From NCBI GenBank assembly GCA_002633005.1, contig NMRA01001130.1, forward strand, positions 1 through 42,902: 42,902 nucleotides of DNA. Reading direction: 5' to 3'. The position numbers and the translations under genes are program-made. Each line of letters starts with the position of its first letter. Positions within the stretch are counted from its first letter, which is position 1. Below, one piece after another: positions 21,052 to 32,091 of the stretch. The notes below the pieces were generated by a model. That model did not search any database, was not told the origin of the DNA, and was given only the letters and a program-made list of their open reading frames with translations. This DNA is from Phoronis australis. Its lineage: Eukaryota; Phoronida; Phoronidae.

Positions 21052-21582
21052 GCTTAAGGTTACATGTATGTAGGACCTCTCTGACAGATTTGAGTTCTTA
21101 GTCACATATCTTCAAAGGTGTAGATTTTAACCGAGTATAAGTACATACTACATGGAAGTAGACTGTGCAAAAACCGTTTTTTACTTCATTACCAACCATC
21201 CACTGGATCACGTGACCGTGTTTTAGTTGAAATTGGCGAAAACGAAAAGAACATTGATAGATAGCACAAGAACGCTATGACCAAATTTCATTTGATGTCA
21301 AAGTTCAAGATGAAATCTGAGAAACGTTGTTACAGCTTTTTATTGTATCATTTTGTTTTCGCTTCATGCAACTTGAGAACTTTTTGTGATAGACATAAAA
21401 GTCCTTCGTGTAAAGGTGTTACATTTTAACAACAATTCCTAAGCGCGATTTCGAAAATAGAGCGTAACGCATATTATCCAAAAATTTTAATGTGAATCTT
21501 GTCAGCCGTTCTGAGATATGATGTTCCGAAATCAGCCAACTTAGAATATTTCCTGGGGTCCTACCTACACGTAGCCTTAAGC
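21052..21582. mobile_element. MITE-like element with GCTTAAGG terminal inverted repeats
   Basis: The left end is GCTTAAGGTTACATGTATG followed by TAGGACC. The right end read in reverse is GCTTAAGGCTACGTGTAGG followed by TAGGACC. The ends agree over about 25 bp with few mismatches. The 531-bp interior has no coding capacity. Confidence 0.65.
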
Positions 21583-21883
21583 CATTTTAGCTATGAATGT
21601 TCAGAAGATATTTGAAATTAAAGCTTCGTCGACCACGCGATTCAAAGTGCGACATTATTTGCGAACCTCTTTAAAAAATATAACTCCTACATGTAAGTAA
21701 CTGGGGCTACAGTGCACATACCTTTCATGTACAGTACATGTAACTGTCATGACGGGTGCTCACCAGAATTCAAGCATTTGTTACTCAACCAGTTAAGGTG
21801 ATAACAAAGAACGAATGGGCAATTTACTTTTGTGAAGTCGTATTGTTTTAAGCGGGATATAATTTTCCATTTTTTGTATTCAG

Positions 21884-21922
21884 GTCTAGATTGGCTGGGA
21901 AAGGAAGATTGGAAGCACACAG
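21884..21922 (+). CDS. Short exon, phase 1-1, 39 bp
   Basis: The acceptor TTTTTTGTATTCAG and donor G|GTAAAT bound a frame encoding LDWLGKEDWKHT. Length and phase equal those of the exon at 13663. The Trp-rich amphipathic stretch may be part of a helical segment continuing into the exon at 23727. Confidence 0.42.
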
Positions 21923-23726
21923 GTAAATGAATTGTACATTATAGGCCTACACAACATATAAACCCGTCACGATGTTATCGTAGATTATTGGGTGCAGGTT
22001 GTTACCATCCTGTGGTGATTAGTTTCGGTGCAGACAGACTGAAGACTGGTTCGAGTTACGTTCACAAGAGTAGTCAATCAAATTGTCTTACTTAATAACT
22101 GCCGTATACTCCACCTAGTGGTGAAATTCTGGGACAGCTTCCAGCAACTTCTATATTCCTTCATTCATTAACCTATTGCATCAGCTCTATAGCTGGCTCT
22201 CTATCTGTAAGTTTTGATTCTCTTCAGTGTAACTCAACTATATCTTCGACTGACTTTAACTGTCATTCAACTACAAATCACTTCACTTTCAACTGAACTC
22301 AGCTAAAACTTCAATTAACCTGTGCCAGGTACATGTATTTAGAACTTTCTGGTGTCTACCCAGTCATTCTATGAATTTAAAATTGTGCTCAAGAATATCC
22401 CAGATTACATTAATCACTGACATTACATTGTTCTGGAACGTTTCCTACTATTATATTATAAACAAGTTACATCATCACTGACCTGACCTGTAAGGTCACG
22501 TTAATACCAAACTGAACAATATTAAACTAAGACCAGTGTCGGTATAATTCAGAGAAATTTAACTACAAATATGTTCTCGAGAATACATGTACTGTTCGTA
22601 ATTCAACGTTTAAAATAGATGTGAATGTGCAATAGAGTTTTAAACGTTTCACATTGTTTGAAACAAAATTCTTAGCAGTCAATCGTTTTAAAATAAACTT
22701 TAGTGTCAAAGACACTCTTTCAGTTTCATTTTAGTTAAAACTTCAAAAAACGCGATTAGTAAAATGTTCGTTCAGTCGAACCTTAAGCCCATATAATGCA
22801 CATTCAAAACAACTCGGAACTCGGAATATTTTTCAAACACAATTAGTATTAAGTTGCCTTTTTAGTTTGATATTCTGCTTTTGTTTGTTCGCTATCGCCT
22901 AATGTGGCGGACATCTTGAAGGAGACATTACTGGTGCATCATGGGTCTTCACGGCACAGAGCCGGCTCCAGTACATATCGGGCTTCTTACTGCTGCGAAA
23001 ACGTCCAGTCTTGAGGGGATGTCAACTAGTATTACGCCTCTAATCCACCCGTTCCAAACGCCATAACACCATTCAAGAGTCTGTGAAATGCAAGCCGTTA
23101 CATTTTTTGCAGCTTACTGTAATATATTACTTCAATACATTATACACTGCAACACTCTTCAACAAGCCCTCAATGAGACGGGCTTTTCATTGAGGAACGA
23201 AACCAAGTGAGAAGTCGTGAGACCCTAAGAGTTCTGGGATAACGGTATTTTCATCTGAGACTGCCAGTTTGTCAATTCGACTCAAAATACAGATTACCAC
23301 TAGTTTCGAGACTGAATATAAGCCGAAATCTTGGCAACAAGAGTAAACATCGACTTCATCCTGGAGCGCACTGTAACACGCATGTAAGACTCGCGCATAC
23401 CACCCTTTCGTCTTTGTGTACACGGTACTTAATACATTTATGGTACTCTATACTTTACCGGAAATGTTTTCATTTTGTAAATGTTTTTGTTCGACGTCCA
23501 TATAGAAAGGTAACAACATGTACAGTGTACATGCCCCACCAAGTTGTTGACCATTAAGATTTACTTCACATGTACGTGTATACAGTACATGTACTAAAAA
23601 GCTCCGTTAGAAGCATGACATTTGCGTTGCGTTGTGGACTTATATCTACTCCTTCTGTCCTTTGATATTGACTGTTGAACAGTGTGAATGCAAATGGAAT
23701 GTACATATGGATTAATCATCTTGCAG
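21923..23726 (+). other. Intron
   Basis: No gene or element is recognised. TACATGTA motifs occur near 22329, 22585 and 23585. The end shows ATCATCTTGCAG. Confidence 0.4.
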
Positions 23727-23777
23727 CTTTGAACAAGTTCGGGGATCGTGTGAAGCAGATTGTTGACAGCAGAGACA
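23727..23777 (+). CDS. Short helical exon, phase 1-1, 51 bp
   Basis: Bounded by ATCATCTTGCAG and A|GTAAGA. Encodes LNKFGDRVKQIVDSRD with a strongly amphipathic helix pattern. The core F-G-D-R-V-K-Q-I resembles L-G-K-D-M-Q-K-L in the exon at 40515, perhaps a repeated helix type. The joined codons are Ala upstream and Thr downstream. Confidence 0.52.
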
Positions 23778-24068
23778 GTAAGAAAAAAGATTTTGCATAA
23801 GTTTAAAATAAACCTTTTTTGATGTTGATTAAGGTTAATTTTTCATCACAATTTGTCAAATCATTGGACTTTGTGTAATGCCATTGGTGTAAACTGCAAA
23901 CGCCACGAATCATAAGAAGGTATTTCAGGTTTTAGGACATCATAGAACCTACATTTACGTTCCAGTTGGGGTGTCTGTTATTCCTGCCAGCGTGGCAAAA
24001 GTGGGATTTTTTTCTCGTCGACATGGAATTGCTTAAAACGACACTAAACCCTGTTTTGATGATTTCAG

Positions 24069-24423
24069 CAAATTATATTTTGCTAATGCATCATTGGACC
24101 CATTCTCGAAAGATAGCAGCAGGAACCAACCAAAACTTCATGCTCTCCATGTCAGAGACTGGATATCATGGTTCTTGGCGGATGGTATTTTTCCACGGTT
24201 GTCGTATAATGCGTTAAACGAGTGGGTCACGCTTCACCCTTTAGCAGACTTCGAAAGGACTTTTCAAATTTTCTTCCAAATTTTAAGGGTTGTCGAAGGT
24301 TATAGAGCATTGTTTTTTTATCAAAGAATTGAATCTGAATGGTGTTTGGGGTGTTTGTTTATAGGAAAAAACCTGTTTGGTATCCTTTTGAATGTGTTGC
24401 TTGCTCGTGCATTTTGTCTTTAG
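24069..24423 (+). CDS. Candidate exon or relic with R-D-W-x-S-W motif
   Basis: After TTTTGATGATTTCAG a frame stays open to TAG at 24421. It includes SKLYFANASLDPFSKD, LHALHVRDWISWFLAD and LNEWVTLHPLADFERTF. The first ~75 codons read like a folded helical protein; the last 35 are low-complexity and probably past a real donor. HVRDWISWF resembles MRDFFTWIS in the exon at 29677. The acceptor would be phase 2, which does not fit the phase 1 series, so it may be a relic of an exon duplication, part of another transcript, or chance. Confidence 0.3.
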
Positions 24424-25486
24424 AATTAATTTGAGGTGTCCCTAGTATGTCGCTTTGTCGTGAAGTATGGCTAGGTGGCCTCTGGTAAGTGTGATTGGAT
24501 CTCTGTAGTCAACCAGTGATACCGATGGCACCGTCTAACAGAGCGTTTCCACGATTAGAATACGTGCGTGAGGGGCCACAGGTGGCTTGCTGACCAGCTT
24601 TAAAATTGCGCGAGATCTCGTTTAGTTCACCAACAAACAAGAGAACACACCCTCACACACTCAGTTCTGGAATTATTTAACGTTTACCCTTAACTAAAAT
24701 TGGGTGACATTACATTTCTAATGAATTTAATGCAGTCACACCTGTCATGGCCCAGGAAAAACCTGAGTCTAATACATATGTTCCTGTCCCGGTCATAGCG
24801 TAAGGATGAAAATGACATTTGCAGATACTGTAGCGTGTAAGCCACCCTCAATTCTAAACATTCGCCTTTGGTCAAAATCGCCCAACAGACGCTACGCTTT
24901 GATATGAAATTTATCGATTTTCCTTTTTGCAAAGAACTAGTTTCGACTATATTTATGGCATTCTCTAATTATGTATTGAGGTAGATCTCGTTAATGGTTA
25001 TCTGGAAAGCTACATCCGTTTTTCGATACGAATTGCTGTTCTCGATTTGACGTTGACTCACTGACGGCTATGCTCCATCAAAGGCACGCTTGTTAGCATG
25101 TGGTTTTTTCTTTAGTGTTGGATGGCATCGTGGATTTTAGACCTTAAATGTACTTATTTCGCATAACGCACAACCTGTTTTCCGTTCGTTAACGTGGCTG
25201 CTTATTATCTCGAATGATTGCATTTTGTTATGGCTGTGTTGTTGTAGCCGTAACTACATATACATTGTATGACGTCCTTTGATAGCCAGAGAAAGAGAAA
25301 TACATGCAAATCTTGCCAAGACCTACACAGGATGCAGGTGTTTCTCGATGACTGTCTTCCTTACTGATTAGTTTAATTAGATTATCTATTTTTATCATTA
25401 TTTGTTGATTCTGGTAAAGGTGACAAATGACAATGGTGAAAGTGTTGGGAAAGATGATAACGTTTCGTTGTCGCCGCTATAGGACT
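24424..25486 (+). other. Intron stretch without recognised features
   Basis: No gene or named element is seen. Only short open frames occur, without splice support. Confidence 0.35.
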
Positions 25487-25792
25487 CAGTGGCGGTTCTA
25501 GAATACCATGAGGGGGGCCCGACATCCTCTGGGAATTGGGCAAAGCGCGATTGTGTGTGAACGCAGAAGACCCAGAAGGTGCGGGGGCCGAGGTTGTATA
25601 GACATTCTGTTCAGGAAATATATCGTTCGACTAATAAAAAGAAAAACGTGATCGTGTTTCCCCCTAGTCCGCTGACAGTCCCAGCATCTGAACTCAATAC
25701 CTGCTCACGCTTCACTCTTTTTTTGCTGGTTCATTGTGCCTGCGTTAGCCAAGGCGGGGTGGGGGCGGTCCCCCTAAATCCGCCTGTGAGAC
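25487..25792. mobile_element. Short TIR element, CAGTGGCGG ends
   Basis: Left end CAGTGGCGGTTCTAG; right end read in reverse CACAGGCGGATTTAG. The flanks GGACT and AGACT could be an imperfect target duplication. The interior is GC-rich with GGGGGGCCC and GGGGGCGG runs, as in common non-autonomous repeats with 'TGGCGGATCTAG' ends. An open frame across it is not a gene. Confidence 0.5.
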
Positions 25793-26420
25793 TGGCGTCG
25801 TATTCTTTGGCCTAATTTAGCGATGTTCTGGGAGTCTTGGGATGATCAACCCCAAATGGCTTTTTTAAATGGATAAATCGCTTACTAAAAACATAAAAGT
25901 CTGCTGAGTCAGAAAGCAAAGTGAAAAACATTTTCCGGCGTTACCGCTTTCAGTGACGATCCGTTGTCTGCCGCTTTGTCCCAAATACCGACCGTGGCCG
26001 TTGGAGTCGTCATAATCGTCTTCGTCGATGCTGGTGCTGCGTGCAATTTCATTGTAAGTGGCGACCCTGTAGTCTTAAAGATCGTGTTCTTCACTTGTCT
26101 GATTGCCTTTACCTCCTAGGTTGTCATTGTCTTAGTCATCGTTTCTCTGCTTGGTTCGAGTTCCCCTAGTCATGCTTCGCCAGAGGTATTTCATGTTGAT
26201 GTCTATTATTTAAACGGACTTGTTTGTTCATAAATGACTATCAGACTGCATTTGATGAGTCGTAAATGGATACTTGAGTAATAATCAGTTAATGTAACAT
26301 CGTACAGCATTCGTGAAGCCAAACTGAGAGCCAAGCCAACGGCAGGAGTGTTGAAACGCCCATCGTCAGACTGACTCAGAGTTGCAAACTCAAATCTCAC
26401 AACTTTTTCGAATTTTCCAG
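25793..26420 (+). other. Intron stretch before the third EGF-like exon
   Basis: Nothing recognised. The interval ends in the acceptor AATTTTCCAG. Confidence 0.4.
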
Positions 26421-26543
26421 CCTGTCTCGCCGACGTGGATTGTCCCCAAGGTATGATCTGCGCGAGAAGAAGTTACTATTGCGAACACAGGTGCATCTGT
26501 CCCTATGGCTTTGTCGGTGTCACTGAAGCCTTTTGCCGTCCTG
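26421..26543 (+). CDS. EGF/EB-like Cys-rich exon (phase 1-1, 123 bp)
   Basis: The acceptor is AATTTTCCAG and the donor is G|GTATGT. Encodes CLADVDCPQGMICARRSYYC, then EHRCICPYGFVGVTEAFCRP. Seven cysteines with C-x-C-P-x-G-F-x-G, the signature of the second half of an EGF repeat, preceded by a D-C-P-x-G-x-x-C half like the EB/WAP-type modules of invertebrate extracellular proteins. Its phase matches the EGF exons at 4626 and 6880, but its spacing is different, so it is a different sub-type and not a recent duplicate. Predicted extracellular. Confidence 0.78.
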
Positions 26544-26706
26544 GTATGTGCTTTTTCAACATACATGTACATATACCTGATAGCCACGTAAAATTTGTCA
26601 AGAGCAACTAACGTTATCTCACATTCTGTTTTCTATGTAATGATTTGCAAAAAAAAAATGAAAGCCGGAAACAAGGCTTGGTGGTCTGCCTTTTTGTCAT
26701 ACACCA

Positions 26707-27120
26707 TAGACTATAGTACATGGACCGCCAACTCCGTATACTTTTAATTGACGAAATCTGTGCTCTTACGCACACGCCGTTACGTCATTACATCACAGGG
26801 ACACCTGGCCAAACTACCCGGTTTTATTTCCGGCAAGTACGTCGTCTGCTAATCATGGTCGGCTGTTGCGTAGTCGTATGATAGTAGCATTGGTAAAAGT
26901 GCTCACTATAACAACAGTTCTACTACTGGAAGTTTTTGAACAACGTTTCAATACCGAAATTATTCTTTTTTTCGTTGCTTTGGACAATAAAATAGATACG
27001 AAAAATTCTCTTCACCATACTCTTACCGAAAAGTGTAACAAATAATTTAGGAGAGTGAGGCCTCCTGTTGGATAGTACACAAGAAAATTTCGGAGTTGCG
27101 CATCTGCTGTCTATAATCTA
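26707..27120. mobile_element. TIR element, TAGACTATAG ends
   Basis: Left end 26707-26736 (TAGACTATAGTACATGGAC then CGCCAACTCCG) and right end 27091-27120 in reverse (TAGATTATAGACAGCAGAT then GCGCAACTCCG) are imperfect inverted repeats of about 30 bp. The 414-bp element is non-coding. Confidence 0.5.
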
Positions 27121-28004
27121 TACATGCACAAAGCAACGAAAGACGATGAATTAACATGAAATGAAGAAAATTGCTTCGTTTCTTAGCACAAGAGATAAAA
27201 ATGGGAACGGAAATTTAAATACCAAAAAGACCAAACGAAATAATGCCAAGAATGTTCAAGAATCCAAAACCTGTAACTGGGACTTCAGCTCAGATCACGC
27301 ATGACTCAGGTTGCACCGCGCATGCGTGAGAGTAGTTTACATTCGTTAGTTTCGGTATTGTTTTGTTATGAAGTTTAGGGATTGTTAGGAAATTCGTTCT
27401 GTACACAAATTCACAAGTGCTTATTACGGGAAAGTTCACATTTCACAATGTTTTGTGGTGTTATAACCTCGAAAAAGGTAAAACAGAGGCCCATCTGCTG
27501 ACGATTTGGGAAGATGACCGTGAGCAATGTTTATTCCTGGGTGGTGTAGAGCCGTCTAGACGTATTTCCATAAATTCGCAAGTTCTTTTAAATCTCATAA
27601 GTGTATTTTGTGTTTTCGTACACAAGCGTTCTTAGCTAATGGACGAGTTGATACCATCTTCGATGAATAGTACAGGCGTATGGGGCATACCATTGCGCGT
27701 GCATGGGCGACACGAAATTGAAAAAAACATAAATGTACTATTTTTGTGAAAAACAATGAAAAATCCGTCCACAGGGGTTAAGCAAGTCAAAATACCATTG
27801 ATAAATCAGTATAGACCTATTAATGATACTTAGAAGATTTTGAAATATTTTTTTGAAAATATCCTTGTGGCGATCTCGTTTCTAAATGCCTAAATGTACA
27901 TGTATTTCAAATGGGTCGTGTATCTACAGGCAGCCTCAATTTCGCCGTTTATTGTGTGTGTAGGGTTACTTGTACCAATTGTTTTACTTTGAAAAATACT
28001 GCAG
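27121..28004 (+). other. Intron
   Basis: No gene or element is recognised. The interval ends in ACTGCAG. Confidence 0.4.
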
Positions 28005-28055
28005 ATTGCTCATTGGCAGTAGTTACAGTTGAGGACTTTAGACAGAAAGTAAGAA
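28005..28055 (+). CDS. Short helical exon, phase 1-1, 51 bp
   Basis: After ATACTGCAG the frame encodes CSLAVVTVEDFRQKVR. Two donors overlap: a strong AAA|GTAAGA at 28049 (phase 0) and a weaker A|GTAAAC at 28056 (phase 1). I choose 28056 because it keeps the phase 1 series and joins smoothly to the exon at 28278. The length then equals that of the exon at 23727. Use of the other donor would need a phase 0 partner exon. Confidence 0.48.
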
Positions 28056-28277
28056 GTAAACTCATTTCAAGTTAAAATTAGCTATGCTAATTCATGTACA
28101 TGTACAATGTGCCACTAGACACAATAGCCATTGAAACCTACATGTATGTTACCTTTTTACTAAAGAAAGTGGAGTTTGCAAATAACAAATCTATAATATT
28201 CATTTAATAAACACAACAGCCGTTTTAATACGTGACATGTTTTATGGGAACCATCCCACCGATTTCTACATTTTCAG

Positions 28278-28313
28278 ACGATTATTATCAAATATCCAGC
28301 TCAGATAAAGTCA
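28278..28313 (+). CDS. Short exon, phase 1-1, 36 bp
   Basis: Bounded by CATTTTCAG and A|GTGAGT. Encodes DYYQISSSDKV. Joined to its neighbours it gives a continuous helical-looking stretch (joined codons Asn and Arg). The overlapping longer frame at 28232-28465 has no domain and ignores these signals. Confidence 0.48.
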
Positions 28314-29676
28314 GTGAGTGTTGCTACAAAGGCAGGTTTGGCGCAGTAACCGGGCAAGCCCCTTCAATACAAATTGTTCAAACGGACGCAATAACGAATC
28401 AACATAATAAAGTGACAAAGTTTCGTGTTTTATTTGTGCATTTAGCGATTGTTGTGTATGAATAATCCGAATTACTTCACGTCAATTCAAAAGATTACCA
28501 AAAAGATCGCTCTCAATCATATTTAAGCAGTGCTCACCGGATGCTAATATACAGGCGTCATTGCTCTAAATAACGGTACATGTGGCCATTCTTATCAGTG
28601 ACCAGATGTTATTGGACCCGTGTTGACAAATGAAGAATTGTTTCGCCAACGTAGGACACTGTGACCACACCTGGAGTTGGCATTCCATTCCTATAATTCT
28701 GTACGCCAGGGTATAACTACATACTTTAATTAAGCCTGCACGTCACCCGTTTTTAATTGTAAATGTTTAAACCGAGGCACCATAGGGCTTAAACAAACAG
28801 CTACGCTCGTGCAATCTTGACTTGATGAGCCCGCAACTATTGGTACACTGTAACACGTACACGCCTTATGGTACTTTGTATCTGCCTTCCTCAAGTCCGG
28901 AATCTAATCGTTGTACTCAAAATCGAAATTCTGTTCTACTGTGGCTCAATCTTGAATTCATGTATATGGTTTATGTGTGGTAGCTACACTGTATATGTAG
29001 TGTCTAATCGTATTGTTAACACTTGATGACCAATTCAATAAAGCTTTAAGTTTGATTCCGAACTCTAAATTTCGAGTTTTGTCCATCCGGTGGTTCAAAT
29101 GTAGAGGTCCATCAAGTTCGAACATGGCCTGGAATCTCATGTTCGCAAAACGCAGTGTTCTTGACCATGGAAAAACGACGCACTTGTCTTGAGTTCGCAC
29201 TGACGCATAACTAATTATTCCAAAAACAATTTCGAATTTACTACCCGAAACAAAAATTTGGTCGTGGGCCCTGATTCTAGAAAAGCTGTAGACTTAGAGT
29301 ATTGACTTCATACCAGAACCGCTGTAAGTAGGCCTACTAAAACTTCAGCAAAATTTGCAAATAAGAAAAACAACGTTTCCACTGATTTGTACTTTCATTT
29401 GATGTTCCTTGCGTGGGTTCCTACATGTATGTTGAAATTTCATAGTTTTTTCCATGGAAGTAATATGCGAACTACATTGTACATTTCATGTGTACAGATG
29501 TAACTGTAATAGTCGCGAGAATCTTTTACTGTTTTAGGAAACTTCATCCCAATTACAGAAGAGGAAATTTCCGTATGATTAGTCCTCTATGGGATTTGGT
29601 GATCCGAACACGAAGACATTACTGTCTCATTATGCTAAAGTTACATGCCATTAATTTGACCCATTTTCCTCTTCAG
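28314..29676 (+). other. Intron
   Basis: No gene is seen. At about 29270-29330 a GGGCCCTGATTCTAGAAAAGC phrase may be a relic of the GGGCCC-ended MITE family. The interval ends in CCTCTTCAG. Confidence 0.4.
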
Positions 29677-29804
29677 GAATGAGGGATTTCTTTACGTGGA
29701 TATCGAATGATCTGGATTGGGTAAAGCCCATGATAGGAAATAACAGTCTCTATGGAGCCGTCGCTGTCAATTATATAACACAAATTATGGACGATTTTAC
29801 CCTG
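29677..29804 (+). CDS. Helical exon, phase 1-0, 128 bp
   Basis: CCTCTTCAG opens a frame encoding MRDFFTWISNDLDWVKPMIG, then NNSLYGAVAVNYITQ and IMDDFTL, ending at a strong donor (CTG|GTAAGA). It has a high aromatic and hydrophobic content, predicted helical, and no recognised family. The upstream join is phase 1 and the downstream one phase 0, so it marks the change from the phase 1 part of the gene to a phase 0 part. The R-D-F-F-T-W motif echoes R-D-W-I-S-W at 24160-24180. Confidence 0.58.
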
Positions 29805-30343
29805 GTAAGAATTTTGAGCAATGCCTTCGAACCTACCAGAGCACGATTGCAAAATTGAAATAATACTACTTTTCATGATTTTCACAAGATTTAACCTTTC
29901 AAATTGTGATTTTTCACCCCTAATAGCAACCTAGGTCAACCAATGCCATGTTTGAATCACTCAGACCCGAAGTGTTCTGACTTTTTCATTAACTTTGGAC
30001 CCAAACGCAGTGCTATCTCGAATGCAGTTTCAGCTACACAGGGACCGTCGGGGATTACACGGCGGTAGATCTCTCTTTTTACCCGAGTTAAAAAAACGCG
30101 AGGTCACGTTTTGCAGATGAGGCACATTTTCGTGTCTCATTGATTTCGGGCCGGCAAAGTATTTCATATCTCGCACCCACTTTGTCACGTCGAAGTTGCA
30201 GCCCGTAGCACAGCTGCAATACTTCGTTGGCATTAGAAAGGGCGAATAGATTAAAGCAACCGTGAAAAACTTGTAAAGAATCACAAAACAACAAATTAAA
30301 TGGAGAGTAGGTTCGTCATTGTCTCTGGAGGCATTGCAGTATA
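29805..30343 (+). other. Intron
   Basis: Overlapping minus-strand frames at 30030-30353 have no recognised domain. Nothing else is supported. Confidence 0.35.
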
Positions 30344-31084
30344 AGATGGTCACTTACTTAGAGACGTGGTAGGTTGTTTGCCGACATTTCGACCTGGTAC
30401 GCCTGGTCTTTATCGATGAATGAGAGATTGCCAGCCTTTTGCTGGTTGAGAATGCTGGAATACGTGGGGGTAAGTGGAGTCCTCGGTTCCGGTTCAAGAG
30501 GGGGCGCTGACTGTTGATGTTTATGGACTCATTGAGCGGCGAGCTTACCAATATTGTTCTTTGGCTAGGATCCTGGGTGACAAAAGAGAGATAGAAAGCC
30601 CAGTCGCCAATATGTGTTCCCCCACAGCTGTTGGTCTGTCTATTTTGTTATGCTCTTTGAATGTGGTAAGGAACGGTCTCTTGGTCTCTCAAATGTAGGT
30701 GTGGTTGAGATCCTGGTCACACTTCAGCTGGTATATGACACCACATTGCTTAGCCATGGGGTTTGGGTTTTTAGGTCTGACTAGTAGGGAACGGAGGGTG
30801 TTGATAGGTTTCATGTAAGAAGAAATTCCGTGCATTCTATAAGTGTGTTGTGGACGTTCAGACACTCCTCTTATGTATGGGATGGCAACGGAGGGACCAT
30901 CGAGATTATCGGTAGATTGACGACTAGGGGAGTCTGTGAACATCCATTCCTGGTATCCATTTGCTCGAAAAGCATGTATCCCAGCATTTTTAACCAACTA
31001 AAGGCGGTGAATCCCTCATTCATCTACAACGACCTGGTGGACAAGGTCGAAACGTCTGCAAACCACCTAAGTAAGTCACCGTCT
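30344..31084 (-). mobile_element. Penelope-like element copy bounded by inverted repeats
   Basis: The minus strand carries the end of a Penelope-type polyprotein. The piece at 30997-30689 includes FRANGYQEWMF, AIPYIRGVSERPQ, YMKPINTLRSLLVRPK and CGVIYQLKCDQDLNHTYI: the RT-to-endonuclease region and the start of GIY-YIG. After a one-base frameshift it continues ETKRPFLTTFKEHNK, TAVGEHILATG and ILAKEQYW (to about 30541), then further pieces down to 30354 (LNRNRGLHLPP). The outer ~115 bp are inverted copies: 30344-30466 matches the reverse complement of 30973-31084 at roughly 70 percent or more. The copy is dead: 5' truncated, frameshifted and with stops. Confidence 0.75.
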
Positions 31085-32091
31085 TAAACTAAACAAAGTA
31101 AATACACATACTCACTCCAATGGCACGAAAATGAGGTAGTAAAGCAGAATGGCAGTAAACTGTGAAATGTATCTGACGGAAGTTTACGGCATTGTGGGTA
31201 AATATAACGAGCTTGGAGTGTCGCTGGCTGTATACCGGGACGGTCGTATTGAAAGATATACTTCCTCATATCCGTCTCGTCCAAAAATTACGCAAGTACG
31301 TAGTCGGCAGTGAAAACGACAGCCTCCTTTAACAAAACGATTAAATACACCAAATCAGCAGTTTTCATGTAAAGCCCACCGTTCACATTATAAAGTATAA
31401 CAGAGTGGGCATTCAGACTTTCAGCACCCTCAGTTGAACGGTGGAGGCCGAGGAGTCGGATTTTTCAAATGTCTGAAGAGTTTCAGTCCTGGTACTGGAA
31501 CTTGCAGTGCTGTTAATTTGACTTCCCACCGTAAAAAATGAGGGTTTAAAACATGCCACGTCCAAGCAAAAACGGATGGAGGGGTCAACAATTGGCTTTT
31601 AACAACGTTCAAGAAACTGAAATTCGATGCCATAATACGCACGGAAAAATCACAATGCCCAGTCAATCTATTGCGTGTCAGTTTTTAATCAACTTGCGTA
31701 GGTAAATTTAGCTGAGACTCACCAGCTATTGAGTGACAACTAAGCGATAAAAAATCCCAAAAAATTTTGTAGCCCAACTTCCTCTGTCTTGAAATTTACA
31801 CTTGTCAGAGATTTCTTCCAGTACTGGCGGCCCGTTTCAGAGTTATGTGCCACTTCTAAAATTGTTTTGCAGTCGTAGAGCATAGGCTTAAATTTTGAGT
31901 ACAGGAACAGCAAATTATTGAATAGACTTCCTATTGTTAATCGTGCAAGCAAAATTCGGCCCAAATCTGCGTCCCAGCAAAGTTTTGTCCAATGGAGATG
32001 TTTTTTTCTGGAAAATGCCGAGATTCTTTAAGGAGTGTTTCAAGCTGAGAATGTTAATTTAGTTCTTATTCCGTCTTTTTTTTTCTTTTAG
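31085..32091 (+). other. Intron
   Basis: No gene is seen. Minus-strand frames (31084-31284, 31430-31666, 31740-31964) show no domains. The interval ends with a very strong pyrimidine tract (TTTTTTTTTCTTTTAG). Confidence 0.4.

Noticed and set aside
30958-31076. Exon-like frame (IFNQLKAVNPSFIYND ...) with a perfect GTAAGT donor
   Set aside because: The sequence is the inverted terminal repeat of the Penelope-like element at 30344-31084, and its phase does not fit the exon at 29677.
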